Source: Paramacrobiotus metropolitanus (taxonomy: Eukaryota > Tardigrada > Eutardigrada > Parachela > Macrobiotidae). Taken from it: DNA of 64,000 nucleotides. The stretch lies in assembly GCF_019649055.1 (NCBI RefSeq), contig NW_026570224.1:124001-188000 (forward strand). The letters are read 5' to 3'. Shown piece after piece: positions 12,006 through 24,169 of this stretch. Below the pieces are notes generated by a model. It was not told the origin of the DNA. It ran no database searches and was given only the letters and a program-made list of their open reading frames with translations. Within the stretch, counting starts at the first letter, position 1. Every line of letters starts with the position of its first letter. The translations under genes and the position numbers were made by a program.

Positions 12006-15000
12006 ATGCTGCGACTTTGGATTCTGGAAGCCTTTGTGACCATCAACACCTTGATGCTTGGTAAACAGAAATAGGAATCTGCGTTGGTGACTTTGTGTCA
12101 TGTAACTCATGTCACAACGAGTCAAATAATTATTAGTATTTGCAGTTATTTTGTTTAATACCTTCGTCGCACATTTTTTTATGTTTGCACCAGTCGTCAT
12201 TGATTTCTAGAAGGCAAGAGTGTATAGTAGTTTTGGGAGCGGTTGTGGCTCTACGATTCGGCTTAGTATCGGTACAAATGTTTTCATTCGCGTATGTCGC
12301 GTTCGATTTACGTCGCTTTTTTACTGTGGTTGGTTTGCATTGGTCAGATTCGCAAGTTTCATGGTTATTTCTAAATTTAGTGTGTACATAGAGAATTAGT
12401 ACATAGAGAATTTGGTATAATAGATGGGATGCATGCAGAAAAAATATTTCTTTGTGGCCAAATACAAAACTAAGTGAATCATTTCCAAAACCCTTCAAGA
12501 TAAAATTGACCGCTTGCAACTGAATCAAGCGCCGGGAGATCCCGAATTTTCTTCATTTAATATTTTAGCTAGAGGTTTTCGTGAAAGATAAACAACAAAG
12601 AAACCTGGAAGTGGTTTTTCGAAGGGGTTTAGCCCGGATGTAACTATATAAGTGAAGTGCTGTATTTCATGTTGCGTAAAATTCAAGACTTGCGTGGTGA
12701 TGCGCGTTCTAGCAGCGCTCAGTCTAGCTGTTGTAAAAGATACACTGCGGCTGCCGTTAACCCAAGAGAAGGCAGATTGGTTGTTATGCATTCTTCAAAT
12801 TTTTAGCTAGTAAAACGATGCTCTGAATTTCTTAAAGGATCCCTAGTCGAACCGTCGTTATTCAGCGCTTCGAGGGAGCTTGCGACTGCTTAGGTTGGAA
12901 AAGGATGCAAGGATTAGCCGATACGAATTGGTTATCAGTGCGATTACCGGAAACGAGAAACACCATATCATTGTACCGCTAGTTCGGGAGGCCTAATTAT
13001 AATTTGTTAGAACGAAAGAAGAACGAAAGCTAAAATCAGGGTTAGAAACAGAATGGTCAGCTTCCGATAAATACGCACAGCCATGCTACGCTCATGGAAA
13101 TCTGGTCAGAAGAGACAGCCACAAACATGGTTAACCGCCTAGACAATATTCATCCGCTCTTCTGTCAAGTAGCTACTACCAGCGTTTGCAGATACTGCTG
13201 TTTTGGTGGTAGGCAACTATAAGAATTTTACTGCTCTTTCCAGGTGTCTGGTCAATCAATCCATCGACCACGTATCCGTCCATCAGCTGCTATAAATGTG
13301 TGGACACGCAGAACAAAGACTGCGACCAGACGCCGTATGTTCTGCGCAGCGACCCGGGCAGCACCACCACCGCGGACACGTTCCGCTCCGAGGGTGTGCT
13401 GGCCTGGCAGTATCAGGGCCTGGTGCTGCCGCTGAAACCCTACTGCTACACGTACATCCTGCAGATTGACCACGGCACCTACGGGATGTCGGCCATCCTC
13501 GTGCGGGGCGTTGCTTATCCCGGCGGCAAACCGGATGTCTGCGTGCCGCAGAACGAGATCACCAAGGGCGGCAAGGGGAACACGGAGATTCGCTACCATT
13601 ACTGCGACACGCCCTTCTGCAATACTATCACCAAAAAGGATCTGGGGGAGCTGTGCTTCAAAGATGTAAGTCAGGAATTCCCTCTCACGGCTCGTGGCTG
13701 TCGGACGTTTTCGTTGGGGTCTCAAAAAAAGCTAAAGAGGAGGATGCGAACCGTTTATCGTTAGGACAATTTAAGGTCAAATTGAATTTATTTTCGAGCA
13801 GTCAAACCCGCCTATTAGTTTGGCCATAACGTAACCAGTTACAGCGACAATTTTAGTCGTATAATATAAAAAGTTAGATTTTCTTTCTCAGTATGTACAG
13901 AGCAAGGTTCGCTCAACAATTATAATCAAATGAAGAATTTGTCCCAAAAAGTTTATCGGCACAGCTGTTTACCGTCGTATGCCGTCATTTAGCATCTACT
14001 GTACAGAAACTACAGATAGTTGTTTTGCAATAATCTGATGGTGTCCTCTTTATTTGCAGACGTACCGGTCATTTCAGGTATGGAAAGATATTTCACTTTG
14101 TAATGAAAAACGACAGTCTAACTAACAAGCTTGTTAGCAGCTGAAAAGCGGAAATGCAACGTCCGCTGCGCCTGCGTACACCAGAGTCAGTGCAGTTCTA
14201 GCGCTACTAATCTTTTCCGGCTGCGGAAATGCACTGTTGAGTGATACAAGGATGGGAATCCTGATGTTACTCGCTTTCTTTGGAATTTTTGGTAAGACGT
14301 ACAGCAACAAAATACTGGCTTAAAACCGTCTATAACCGTTTATCGCTACTATACTGTACTGCGAACTGCTAAGCTCAGGCTTCTCTATACTCCATTCTAG
14401 AAAGACTGCGATCGCCGGTTGTATACCAGCATCCTAAAACCGATACTGCTTGAGCATCGTAACTCTAACCGCTGCAGAGCGCTTCTAGCTGTGATGCAGG
14501 GTCACAAAGTCGGCTGTGGTTACAATTCCGTATCACAAACGAGAAAAATCACATCGCTGTGCGGCCCGATCACGGGCCTACTTAAACTACTAGTACATCG
14601 TGCGAAAACTACGTAATACAGGTAATCAAGTTTACAAACAGTTAACTAACTTCCGAAACATCTGTGGCTGCGCTCACGATAAGCTGGCCAAACGTTAGCC
14701 ATGACATGGTGAACCACTTGTACTAACAGAAACCATACTGTAATAATCTGATTTTTTTAACACAATTTTTTTCAGTTTACTATAGATAATCAGATTCGTT
14801 TACAACCGGGAGCAATTCTTCGTAAACTTCCAAGAAACTTTTGTGGATGAGATAATACTGAAGCGAAGGAATGTCGTCTAAGCGGTTCACCATGTTGTGA
14901 CTATCTGTTCTGGCCAGTTAACCATGAGCGTAGCATGGCGGCGCTCGGTTACCACAAGCTGCCCATTCCATTTCTAGACCTGAACTAAAGATGTTTTTCT

Positions 15001-16554
15001 GTCGTTTTTACGGAAAGTTCTAATTGAATTAGGCCTGCGATCTGACGGCACAGTGATCCGGTGTTTCTTGCTTGTGGGCATCGTAGTCATACAGTAACCG
15101 CTTCGTGACCTGGCTTCCTTTCCAACCGTCGTTAGCTTCATCGAAGCGCTCAGTTTGCATTCGGATTTAGGATGTTTTAAGAACATCATTGTAATACCGT
15201 ATCGCCCATTCATACCTTCCACTGAGATACTGCTGCGTCTGTACTGTTCATTTTCGGACTCATACCGTGACGATACACGATTGCAGTGGCACAGGCCAGC
15301 GCCCTGCGCTGCTACAAATGCCAGGACACCCTCTATTCCCCGGCCGCCGAGGCGCAGACCTGCTACACCTCGCCGGGCCTACTGGGTCCCAGCGCCATCG
15401 TGGACTGCAACGACCGCTACCCACCGCCCAACTCCATGATCATGACGGTGCGGCAGACGGGCTACTGCGCCATCTGGATGGAGCAGTTCACGCCCAGTAC
15501 CGGCTTACAGCGGCTCAATCTGTTGGGTCGCGGCTGCGTGTATCCGGGCGGGGAAGACCCGGATCCCGGCTGTCTGACCATCAACGCCACCATGCCCACC
15601 CTGAAGGACCGCGTCATCACGGCCACCTACTGCCGCGACGGGGATCTGTGCAACGGGGCGACGTATGTGGCGTTCACCGGCCAGTGTTTCGGCGGCAGCG
15701 GCACGACGATGACCACGGTGAGGGCGTGATGATGTATAATCTCTCGACCACAGTTATTACGTATTCATCATAGAATCTGCACTGAGCGAATTCCAGTATT
15801 CCGGGTAAATGGTTAACGCGTGAAAGATCTGTAGAATTAGAGCAGCGCTTATTGCGGTACGTTTCTCGAGGCAACATCTTTCATCCGGAGCACCTCACTG
15901 CGCTCGGTGCAGTTTTATGTCGTGCAGTTTTTTCGAGTGCATAAAATGTTTTTTGCAAAACTTGAAAACGGAACTCCTCGCCGCGTTCTGCACTACGCAG
16001 AGGTGTTCACTTTTGCCTTTATGGTAAAACATTGTTCTAAACGTTTGCCGATACATACGATACATATAGATACATACGATTATTTCGGCTGTGGTTGTGT
16101 TTCGTAAACGTGACAACGGAACCGGAAATACAACGCTTGTGCCGGTCTGGTTATTAGCTAATCGCTTGTGTGCTGTTCACAGAGGGACTTTAATGCGACT
16201 GGTTTCACGATGCCGATCACAACGACGGTAAGCCGTTGGGCCGAATGCATATAAACTGTATCGTATTGTACAATTCGTCCTGTCCATCGAACGTTATCCT
16301 CTTGCAGACTGCCTTTGTGCCAACACTGGACCCACAGATTGCCCAGGAAATAATTGTACAGTAACAAACACGCGCGCATCCAGTAGTGCGGTAATGATTC
16401 TGATGAGTAGCGTTGTTAGGCTCGTGGATCCGGCAATAACACGGGCGTAACACCCGACGCGCCTGGCCAGACGGCCAAGGGAATCGCCAGTCAGCATCCG
16501 CATTGTATTGCCCTCCCACTTTTGATGGTCTCCATTATGATTGGCTGCCATTAG
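12006..16554 (+). CDS. TFP2: two-domain three-finger (Ly6-like) protein, intact
   Basis: Exons: 12006-12060 (signal peptide, MLRLWILEAFVTINTLML), 13244-13665 (domain A), 14060-14077 (microexon TYRSFQ), 14141-14291 (linker), 15287-15717 (domain B), 16183-16227 (Thr-rich), 16308-16355, and 16420-16554 ending in TAG. Every junction has GT-AG and keeps the frame. Domain A shows SCYKC, PYCYTYI, VAYPGG and YCDTPFCNTIT; domain B shows LRCYKC, YCAIWMEQF, GRGCVYPGG and YCRDGDLCN. The CYxC opening and CN ending are the signature of the three-finger fold; each domain, near 120 residues, is longer than the usual 70-90. The tail (NNTGVT, then a short hydrophobic end) fits GPI anchoring, so a cell-surface protein is expected. 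The leading Cys found before domain A in the paralogues is Val here. This is the cleanest member of the array. Confidence 0.8.
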
Positions 16555-16995
16555 GCCGTATGTCGATAACGGATCGGTTCTTAGTTCAGTTTATGGTGAT
16601 TTTGTTGTCCAGCAGATTCAGAGGATGTGCAAACTTACTGCTTGCCAGCAACTGCATGTACCGTAATAGCTTCAATTTGTCGTTGCATTTCTGCAGAGAT
16701 CGAAAGTATCTGTAGTTGTTATTGTATCTGCATGGTTGTCAGTTCTTTGATTCGCGATGAGAGCCTCTGGCGTCACTGACTAGTCAACGTCTTTAGGTTG
16801 CATCTAGGGAAATATTAAGAATTATGAAATGCAGACGATGGTATTGTTAGACATTAATTTTCTGTAGTCTGTACGATTACTTAAAACAGCCTTCCGTTGC
16901 GTGAGCTCTGAGATGAACAACTTAAAACAACGAAATTACAATTGAAGTGCCAAAACTATCATAATTATATAGAGGTGTACCTTGCGAGTTAACCA
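16555..16995. other. Spacer between TFP2 and the Ig-domain gene
   Basis: Converging 3' ends (TFP2 on plus, Ig gene on minus). I see no additional feature. Confidence 0.4.
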
Positions 16996-17817
16996 TTATG
17001 TATTTCTTGGACGAACAATATTCAGCAATGCTTTCTGCACCAGCCATTCCTCCGTGCTGGCGTCCTCCCGCACCCAGCACTCCACCACGCTGGGATTCGG
17101 TCCAAATATTATGATGTGCGCCCACAGATTCAACGTCTCTTCGCAGAATGTCGGCTGAAACTCAGCGCAACTGTAGTTCTTCTTCATGTCGGCGTGGATC
17201 CATCGGTCCGGTTGCATGTGAAAAACGCCCTCCAGCTGATGACCTTTAGGGATGTATACAAAGGCACCTCGCACTTTCCAGATAAAGTGCCTTGCAGGGT
17301 AAGGACAGCAGGGGAAGCTGACCTGGCACCTGAACTTGCCGGCAATGCCCGGGTGTGTCGTCACGTTGTCCATCTGTCCGATGAAGACATCGTCCGGGCG
17401 CAGTTTCGGCTGTAACGTAAAGTGTTTTACCGGACATCGTTGCCCATCACCGCTGGGACACAGGCATTCTACGGTACCGGCGGAGAAGCGCGAGACGTTG
17501 TGTATGGACAGGTAATTCGTTTCGTCAACGATTTGTACGGAATACTGCTGGTCTTGTAGTATCACGAACGCAGTGCCGTAACTGCCGTTAATGAGGTTAT
17601 CCTGGTGACGCCACAATAGATTGTGTGGTTCATAGTGGAAGCAACGGAATATGGCGGTTTCTCCCGTCAGAACACGCACGGTATCCGGTGAGAGTGTTGT
17701 GTTCGTCTGTTGAGGCAGTTCAACGCGACCGTCGACACTTTCTGTCTGGGCACCTCGCACCGCATTCCACACGGGAACAACCCAAGTGGTACCATTGTCA
17801 TTCACGTAACGCGCACG
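16996..17817 (-). CDS. Secreted or surface protein with two Ig-like domains (large exon)
   Basis: One long open exon on the minus strand. An acceptor TTGTTAG at 17818-17824 precedes it, so a signal-peptide exon probably lies upstream and was not identified; no ATG begins this frame. The first Ig-like unit shows the classic Cys in AIFRCFHYEP, a Trp in NLLWRHQ, the LSIHNVSRFSAGTVECLC block that resembles the F strand, and NGS and NVS glycosylation sites. The second shows GKFRCQVSFPCC, HFIWKV and KNYSCAEF. After that comes WVREDASTEEWLVQK and a TAA stop; no transmembrane segment is seen. It lies alone between TFP2 and TFP3 on the opposite strand. Family beyond Ig-like is not recognised. Confidence 0.6.
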   Translation of the reverse strand, partial: RARYVNDNGTTWVVPVWNAVRGAQTESVDGRVELPQQTNTTLSPDTVRVLTGETAIFRCFHYEPHNLLWRHQDNLINGSYGTAFVILQDQQYSVQIVDETNYLSIHNVSRFSAGTVECLCPSGDGQRCPVKHFTLQPKLRPDDVFIGQMDNVTTHPGIAGKFRCQVSFPCCPYPARHFIWKVRGAFVYIPKGHQLEGVFHMQPDRWIHADMKKNYSCAEFQPTFCEETLNLWAHIIIFGPNPSVVECWVREDASTEEWLVQKALLNIVRPRNT

Positions 17818-18001
17818 CTAACAATAAGGTCCAGAAATGTCGTCATCCAAATAACGAAAACACAAAAATTGTAACTGATAGCATTGTACAGTAGAATTAA
17901 ATCTAGATGGAACGATCGGTATACACATAGACACAGTCACCTAGGAATTCGGTAGCTTCGATTTCATATACGAAGAGCGTCTCTTGCATTGCTTACACAA
18001 A

Positions 18002-18262
18002 ATGTCGTCCTCCTCCCGTTTAGTCTTCGCGGGACTACAACCCAAAGTCCGCGCAAAGAGTAGCGTCGCTACTAGTAGAGTACAGACCTTTATACGTTTG
18101 TCAAGATTATATAAGCTGCCAACCGAAGGCTCCACCAAATTAGCCACAAACATCCTCGACGTAATCATTAATCCGGATGCCTGTAATCGGACGGCAATAA
18201 ATGCTGTACTGTTAAAGCAATTGTTGTTCCAAAGGCTTGCCTATTTGTTGGAAGGTGGTTGA
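18002..18262 (+). CDS. Small hypothetical open frame
   Basis: An 86-codon frame from Met (MSSSSRLVFAGLQPK start) to TGA with no internal intron signal. The product is basic at its N-terminus and then Leu-rich, with a helical look (LYKLPTEGSTKLATNIL and AVLLKQLLFQRLAYLL). The mix of residues looks more like a small folded protein than random sequence, but I recognise no family. It could be a chance ORF. Confidence 0.25.
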   Translation: MSSSSRLVFAGLQPKVRAKSSVATSRVQTFIRLSRLYKLPTEGSTKLATNILDVIINPDACNRTAINAVLLKQLLFQRLAYLLEGG

Positions 18263-18417
18263 CGTTCTACTGTAATCAACCATGCTTCGAGATGCATGCT
18301 GTTAGTTGTAAACCGACATGCGCCGTCACCGAAAGAGCGTTCACCGTGCGAGGCGACCGTTATCATCACGCTGAAAAATTCTCATGCGAAGTTTCCCAGT
18401 TTTGGAAAAATATGTTT

Positions 18418-18473
18418 CACGTAGGAGAGTTTGTGGTGCAGCGTTCACATAGGAGAGTTTGTGGTAGAGCGTT
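18418..18473. repeat. Tandem duplication, 28-base unit
   Basis: Two adjacent copies of a 28-base unit (CACRTAGGAGAGTTTGTGGT followed by RSAGCGTT) differing at three positions. Confidence 0.8.
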
Positions 18474-19870
18474 TTCTAAATTCCGTAATTGTCTTCGCGA
18501 TGGGTGAGTGGTTACAGACCAAACCACCCAGTCCTTAGCGTACGCGTACAGACGGTTGGAAAAACGGTGCGCTAAACCACCGCTGCTGTCGGATTAGCGC
18601 TGGTACTTATACGGCAGTCTTCAATAATTATAAATTTCTCATAATTGTCTACTTAACATGATGCACTGAGAATACTGCATCGCACCGTTACAGTTCTCCT
18701 GATACGAAATGCTTATAAGCGAAAACATTTCCCAGATACAGCAGTACATGTAACACGAATACGAGTAAAACGCATACGAGTACGAATACCCTCGTATAAA
18801 AAAGCTAGTATTAAAACTATAGTCAGTGTAGTGTATATATCCGTCAAAGGTCAACCGTTATAATTTCAAGACATGATTTTGCGCAAAATACTGTGGTTCT
18901 CAGGTTAATAAAGGCTGCACTTAATAGCATCACTAAAATTAATGTCCCTCGATGCGACGAATGATTGGACGGACTAAATTTTCTGCCAAGCTTATTATAC
19001 GCGTCGAGAACTGAGTGGAATTTTCCAGCAGAAATGGGTGGCAGCCGCTTGAAGCAGATATTCGTAAAATCAATAATAAGGTAAATATTTTTACTGTTAC
19101 TGCTTGTAGTACCAGTAATTACAGACTTTTACTGTACCGACAACTGAGCAAAGTACTTAATGCATTGCACACTAGGGCAGATTAATGCTGAAGCACGTGA
19201 TTGCAGCTACTGCTTTCTGTTGAGTAGGTCTGTCTAGACAGTTGTTTTTGTTGATAACATACATTACAAACGGCGGACGCGGAAGCGGGGGTTGCTAGGC
19301 CACCGACACTGGCGCCGCGACGGAGAGACGATTTTCCCCTTTCGGCTGCGTTCCCTTTTTGCAGACGTTTGGATGTTATCACTGTTATGGAAAACTGTGA
19401 ATTTTCCCACAACTTTCTTGACAATTTAATGTTAGTGCTTCGATACCGCTATTAAAGCGTACCGCTTTAATTGCTCATTTCCTGCTGCCTTCTGGTAACC
19501 CTCCACAAAAATTACTCGTAACTGCGTGAACGAAATTTGCCTTCTTTGTAGTTCCAGACTTTCAGTTATTAAAATCGTTGAAACTCATGTGAAAATGCAG
19601 TGATTTGACAGAACGTGCGATACACTTATTTCGATATTTCACATCGAGTTCCGAAATGATCGGGTTATTATCCAGATTTTGTTATGGACTTGGTTTTTTA
19701 ACTTTTACTGTGCCGTGTGTTCATCTTCTATGATAAATTTTGATTGGTTCAACTGGTTGATCTACAGCGCCAGCACCATACTGCATAAACCGTGCTCTAC
19801 TGGTGACGGATTTCTGAATTATTTATTTAAATACCTGGCTGGTTTTTGTATACATCTATCAGTTCGCGTC

Positions 19871-22821
19871 ATGGCCGAGTACCAAGATAGCAGTTGGCAA
19901 TTATATGTATTTTGGGCATTACACAGTCTGATTCTAGGTACGCACGCTAATTCTACAACGTAGACTCGTAGAGACTCTTTTAACGTTTTTTCTAGTAACT
20001 GACGGTTTGTGTTCGCCTATATACGAAATTAATGTGCCTCAAAGGTCACAGATAACCACTGTTTGGTAGTCGCTTCAATTTCTCAATTAGAATTATTTTT
20101 ATTATACGGTGGATTTTTTTCACTGGATAGGATGGTACTTACAATTACAGTTAATAGTTAATACGATTTTCTTAAAGACTACAGCAAAACCTCGGTAACG
20201 TCACACGTGTTCTTCCTATGACCAACATGGAAATTCTGAATTGTGATTACTAAAATGCTTACGAAAATTACTGTACAAATTGAACAATTGCAATTGAATT
20301 TCGTCCGCTTTTAATTGACGTACGAATTTTCAGTGCGGAGGGCGTACGGAAAAGAGTAAATTTACTGTATCAAGGAAAAGAGTAAATTTACTGTATCAAA
20401 GACTGGCTTTACTACGGAAACCTTTCTGCAATGTTTTTGTCTAGGATGTTCGGCGCTCACCCAGGACTCGGTCTTCCCGCCCATTCGCTGCTACAACTGC
20501 ACCAAGACGACGGCCAGGAGCGACTGCGACAGATCCCCCGCCAACCTCAACCAGATCTCCACCCTGCCGCCCTACAAATTCCAGGGCCTCACCGCCTGGT
20601 CCAACTTTGACCGCGACGACGGCGATTCCCTGAAGGGGATGATCCTGCCGCAGCAGCCCTGGTGTTTCTCCTATATCCAGCAGATCCGCCCCAAGAACGG
20701 CTTTTACATTAGCTACTTTGGCCGCGATGCCGGGTACCCGGGCGGCACGGCTCCACCCTGCTACGAGGAGACCTCCACGGACCAGGACGGGAACACGGTT
20801 ATTATCCGCTATATGTTCTGCGCCTCGGATCTGTGCAATACCATCACCATGGACGAGCTGTCCAAGCAGTGCTGGACTAATGGCGTGAGTTCCTGCTGTA
20901 GATGTTCCCATGGCCAGTGGTCTTAAATTGTTAAACTGGTGTGTATGTGTTGCAGAGTCTGACGCGGGCGCTGGATGTAAGTCGGTTTAGTTCATTCCTT
21001 CGTCCAGTTTAGCAAATGAATTTGTTGAGCTGACATTTGGCAAACAGGTTGCATCCGCAGCGACCAGACCAGCTATCTTTTCGGCGCGAGTTATTCCCGG
21101 ATTTGTGGCGTCTCTCCTGCTGGCACGGGATGCTCGTTCAACGTCTAGCGTGATGCGTTTGTTGACGATGATCTTTGCTACGTTTGCACTCGGTAAGTGA
21201 TTGATTAAAAATTCGAGCGAACGTGACGAAATTCGATGACATTATTTTTGTAAATAAAATATGTGACTGAAATTTATAACCTCTAAAGTCTGCATTTCTA
21301 AAATTTTTATTAGTGTTTACCTGCGCTATCAGAACGATAACTGACTGTTGATGAACAGATTTATTTACTAATTTAGCGTTTTTCTTACTGAAAGAAAAAT
21401 CGAACACTTTTACTACCTTTTTAAAAAAGAAAGTCCATGGTTTGTGAATTTTATAAGCAATATTGCGAGGATTGCGATATTGCGAAGGTTGGATTCTGTT
21501 TGCATTGGTTTGACCTTTTTCCTGGCGGAAGCCACAAACACTATTTCGGATAGACCACATCTTTTGATAACATGATATTTCTGTCACCAAGACTAACTGG
21601 ATGCGTTCTTGTTGGTAGTTCCCAGCGCCCACGCCCTGAAATGCTACCGCTGCAAGGATATGATGAGTACGGACAGCACGAACGTTCTCCTCACCCAGAA
21701 CTGTTACACATCCCCGTTGCTGCTGGGTCCGGCGCAGATGCAGGAGTGCCGGTACGACTATTACCCGCGCAGCAGAGTGAAGATCTTCATGCAACAGAAA
21801 CCCTACTGTGCCACATGGATCACGGATTACCGCTTAGCGGGGCAGACCAACTACAGCTACTTTCTCGGCCGCGGTTGTGTGTATCCCGGCGGACAGCCGG
21901 ATGACTGTCTGCGCGTCAACGGCTCGCTGAATGCCGATCCCACGCTGAATCAATCAGGTCAGAGAGAACTCAGCGAACGTGACGCGAATAACGAACCATA
22001 ACGCGTCAGATTGCAGTCCACAGTCAAACAATCGAAGAACTTGACAGTAATTTTTATTTCTGACTCATTGCAGCGTTGGAACGATACATCACCATTCAGT
22101 ACTGTGATCAGGATTTCTGTAATAAAGATCCATTTGAAAGCCTGGTTAGCAAGTGCTTCCAGAATAATTACGTTGGCGGTACGACACCGCCCATTCCCGT
22201 GACGGTAAGGACAACGGCAGCACCCTGAACGAGAAACATTTTGCTAATGTCGCTGTATGTTTCCAGCGCGATTTTACGGATAAGAACGCCACAATCGTCA
22301 CCACACCCGCGGTACGTGTGACACTATGTTCTGCCGTGTGCGAGCTTTAAACAATGTGACAATGTAGGGATTTAAAAAGATTGGATACCGACCAGTCGGT
22401 TTGCGGTGCAGAATTTAAAATATGCATAAGTCACTAACAGAGAACGTTTGTTTGCGCCATACACTGTAAAACAAAGCATATATACGCGTAGTATACTTTT
22501 GCTAGTCCTACACTGTACTGATGATGTGTATACTGTGCTGCAGACACCACGGGATACGTCGAAAGCATGGGTGGGAGATTTCATAATCCAGGCCCAGATT
22601 ATATTCACCCGGGTACGTGAATGGAGCGCTTGCTGGTAGTGAAAACCGATATTGATACACAAGGACGATTAATATACTTTTTCGAATAGGTACGCGCCGG
22701 CAACTTCACCGATTACGAGTTGAGTCAGAAGCCCAATAACACGGCTGCGCATATGGTGCACCTGCCGGTGGGGATCCGTCTGGCTGGACCAGTGCTGGCA
22801 GCAGCGGCACTGTACCTGTAA
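19871..22821 (+). CDS. TFP3: two-domain three-finger (Ly6-like) protein, intact
   Basis: Exons: 19871-19937 (signal peptide exon, 67 bases rather than 55), 20445-20884 (domain A), 20956-20976 (21-base microexon SLTRALD), 21048-21192 (linker), 21619-21957 and 22074-22204 (domain B, split by a phase-1 intron), 22267-22311, 22544-22612 and 22690-22821. All junctions keep frame. Domain A: IRCYNC, WCFSYIQQI, GYPGG, FCASDLCNTIT. Domain B: LKCYRC, YCATWI, GRGCVYPGG, then YCDQDFCNK after the intron. The linker exon ends MRLLTMIFATFALG, which looks like a signal peptide in its own right. The last exon has NFT and NNT glycosylation sites and a short hydrophobic end (LAGPVLAAAALYL), a good GPI-type tail. 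The intron in domain B groups TFP3 with TFP4 and TFP5. Confidence 0.8.
20348..20399. repeat. Perfect tandem duplication, 26-base unit
   Basis: Two identical adjacent copies of GGAAAAGAGTAAATTTACTG followed by TATCAA, just upstream of the domain A exon of TFP3 (in its first intron). Confidence 0.9.
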
Positions 22822-24169
22822 AATCTGGCTGGAAAGGGGAGATGCCGCTTTTTCTTTTGGCACACAGCGTGAAAGTGTGTGTTGTAGCGTGTACACTCCA
22901 CGTTCGTTAATATTTGCGGGAAGGGTTCGCTTAAAACGGTTCAAGGCGCTGCGGTGTATCTGCTGGTTTGGGAATCGGGGTGCAGTAATTAATGGCCTTC
23001 AGTTAATGAGGATCAAGTTTCTGTGTATTTGTACTGTGTACATTATAATCGCGGGCTTGTTGTCAACCGGAAGTTGTGACATTGTGAATTGAGCTATCAT
23101 ACTGGGTTTGTTGTGAAATGTCAAGGTGGTCTACAGCGTTTACTGAGTCCAGTGCAGCATTGGTTACAATGAAGAAGTCAGATTTTGGCCAAAATTCGTT
23201 GCGTACCACAAAGTCTCGGTCAGATTACGTCTGCTTGGACACCGTGATATTCAGTTTTCGAGTTGTAACAATGCCACCGGAAGTGGTATGCCATCATGAG
23301 CTTATTATAGGGTTTACCAGCACATGGGGGAACCGGAAAAGGTATTTTTGTACATATGCTCCATTATTATGATTATGTGCTGCACTGTTTACATATTGTC
23401 AGGAATTTATGGTGTCCAGGTGGGAATTTAGCATATAATAACAAGCAGCAAAGCATTTAACAGGATTAATTAACATCAAGGATTATGACAAGGAACCGCA
23501 AAGCACTGGAGCCTGCATCTGCTTCGCTTCGTGGGCAATTAATTGCTAGGTGACTGTTCGGTCTGCGAATAAGTTATTCCATATGACACAATATCACTGA
23601 TTACAGGAGTGCAACATATTTAAGTAGATTGCACTCATTACACACGGTGCCGGATAGAAGAACAAGCCCATAGTTTCATTCGGAATTCTTGCTGATATTT
23701 ACGATTCATGCACTTGACTTTACATTCTTACAAAACGACAACTGTTTTGTTTTTAAATTATCGTCTTGTGCTTCTTATCAAACCAGAGTATATTCTGCCG
23801 AGTGCCGAGTTAGGCTTGGGGCCTTTGTCGAGGTTGTTTTCAGGTTCTCATAATTTGACTCTTCGAGACTTCTTCACGCAACTGTGCAGGACAAATGTTC
23901 GCCGCTTGTCGAACATTATAATTCTTAACAAACCTTGCCGGATCTTATGTATGACTGCTTATTGAAAAGACAAAATTAATAATTAATTCATATTCTTATT
24001 GGACAGTGTGGCTCAAATTCAATAATATATTATTCCGGAAGATGAAATTGTGAGGTTGGCAGCGAAATCTGCTGAATACATTTGATCGCATTATTGTCGT
24101 TGTTCAAAACGGATTAACAGGATTAATCATAATCAGCGAAGGATTAATTTCATTCTGTTTTCTAACAAC
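22822..24169. other. Spacer between TFP3 and TFP4
   Basis: No gene or organised repeat noticed in about 1.3 kb. The right end should contain the TFP4 promoter. Confidence 0.4.

Larger units (their letters stand above)
17818..19870. other. Spacer before TFP3
   Basis: This stretch contains one small open frame (18002-18262) and one short tandem duplication (18418-18473), described separately. Otherwise I see no supportable feature. The signal-peptide exon of the Ig gene is probably between about 17.83 and 18.0 kb, but I could not fix it. Confidence 0.35.

Noticed and set aside
12715-12790. A second signal-like start, MRVLAALSLAVV, as first exon of TFP2
   Set aside because: No phase-1 donor follows it, whereas 12006-12060 matches the other first exons in length, phase and donor.
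13127-13208. Met frame directly before TFP2 domain A with a phase-1 donor at 13209
   Set aside because: It would need an intron of only about 35 bases, and the 55-base exon at 12006 fits better.
23115-23130. TGTCAAGGTGGTCT shared with the LINE 3' end near position 57
   Set aside because: A single 14-base match is expected by chance in a window this size and nothing extends it.
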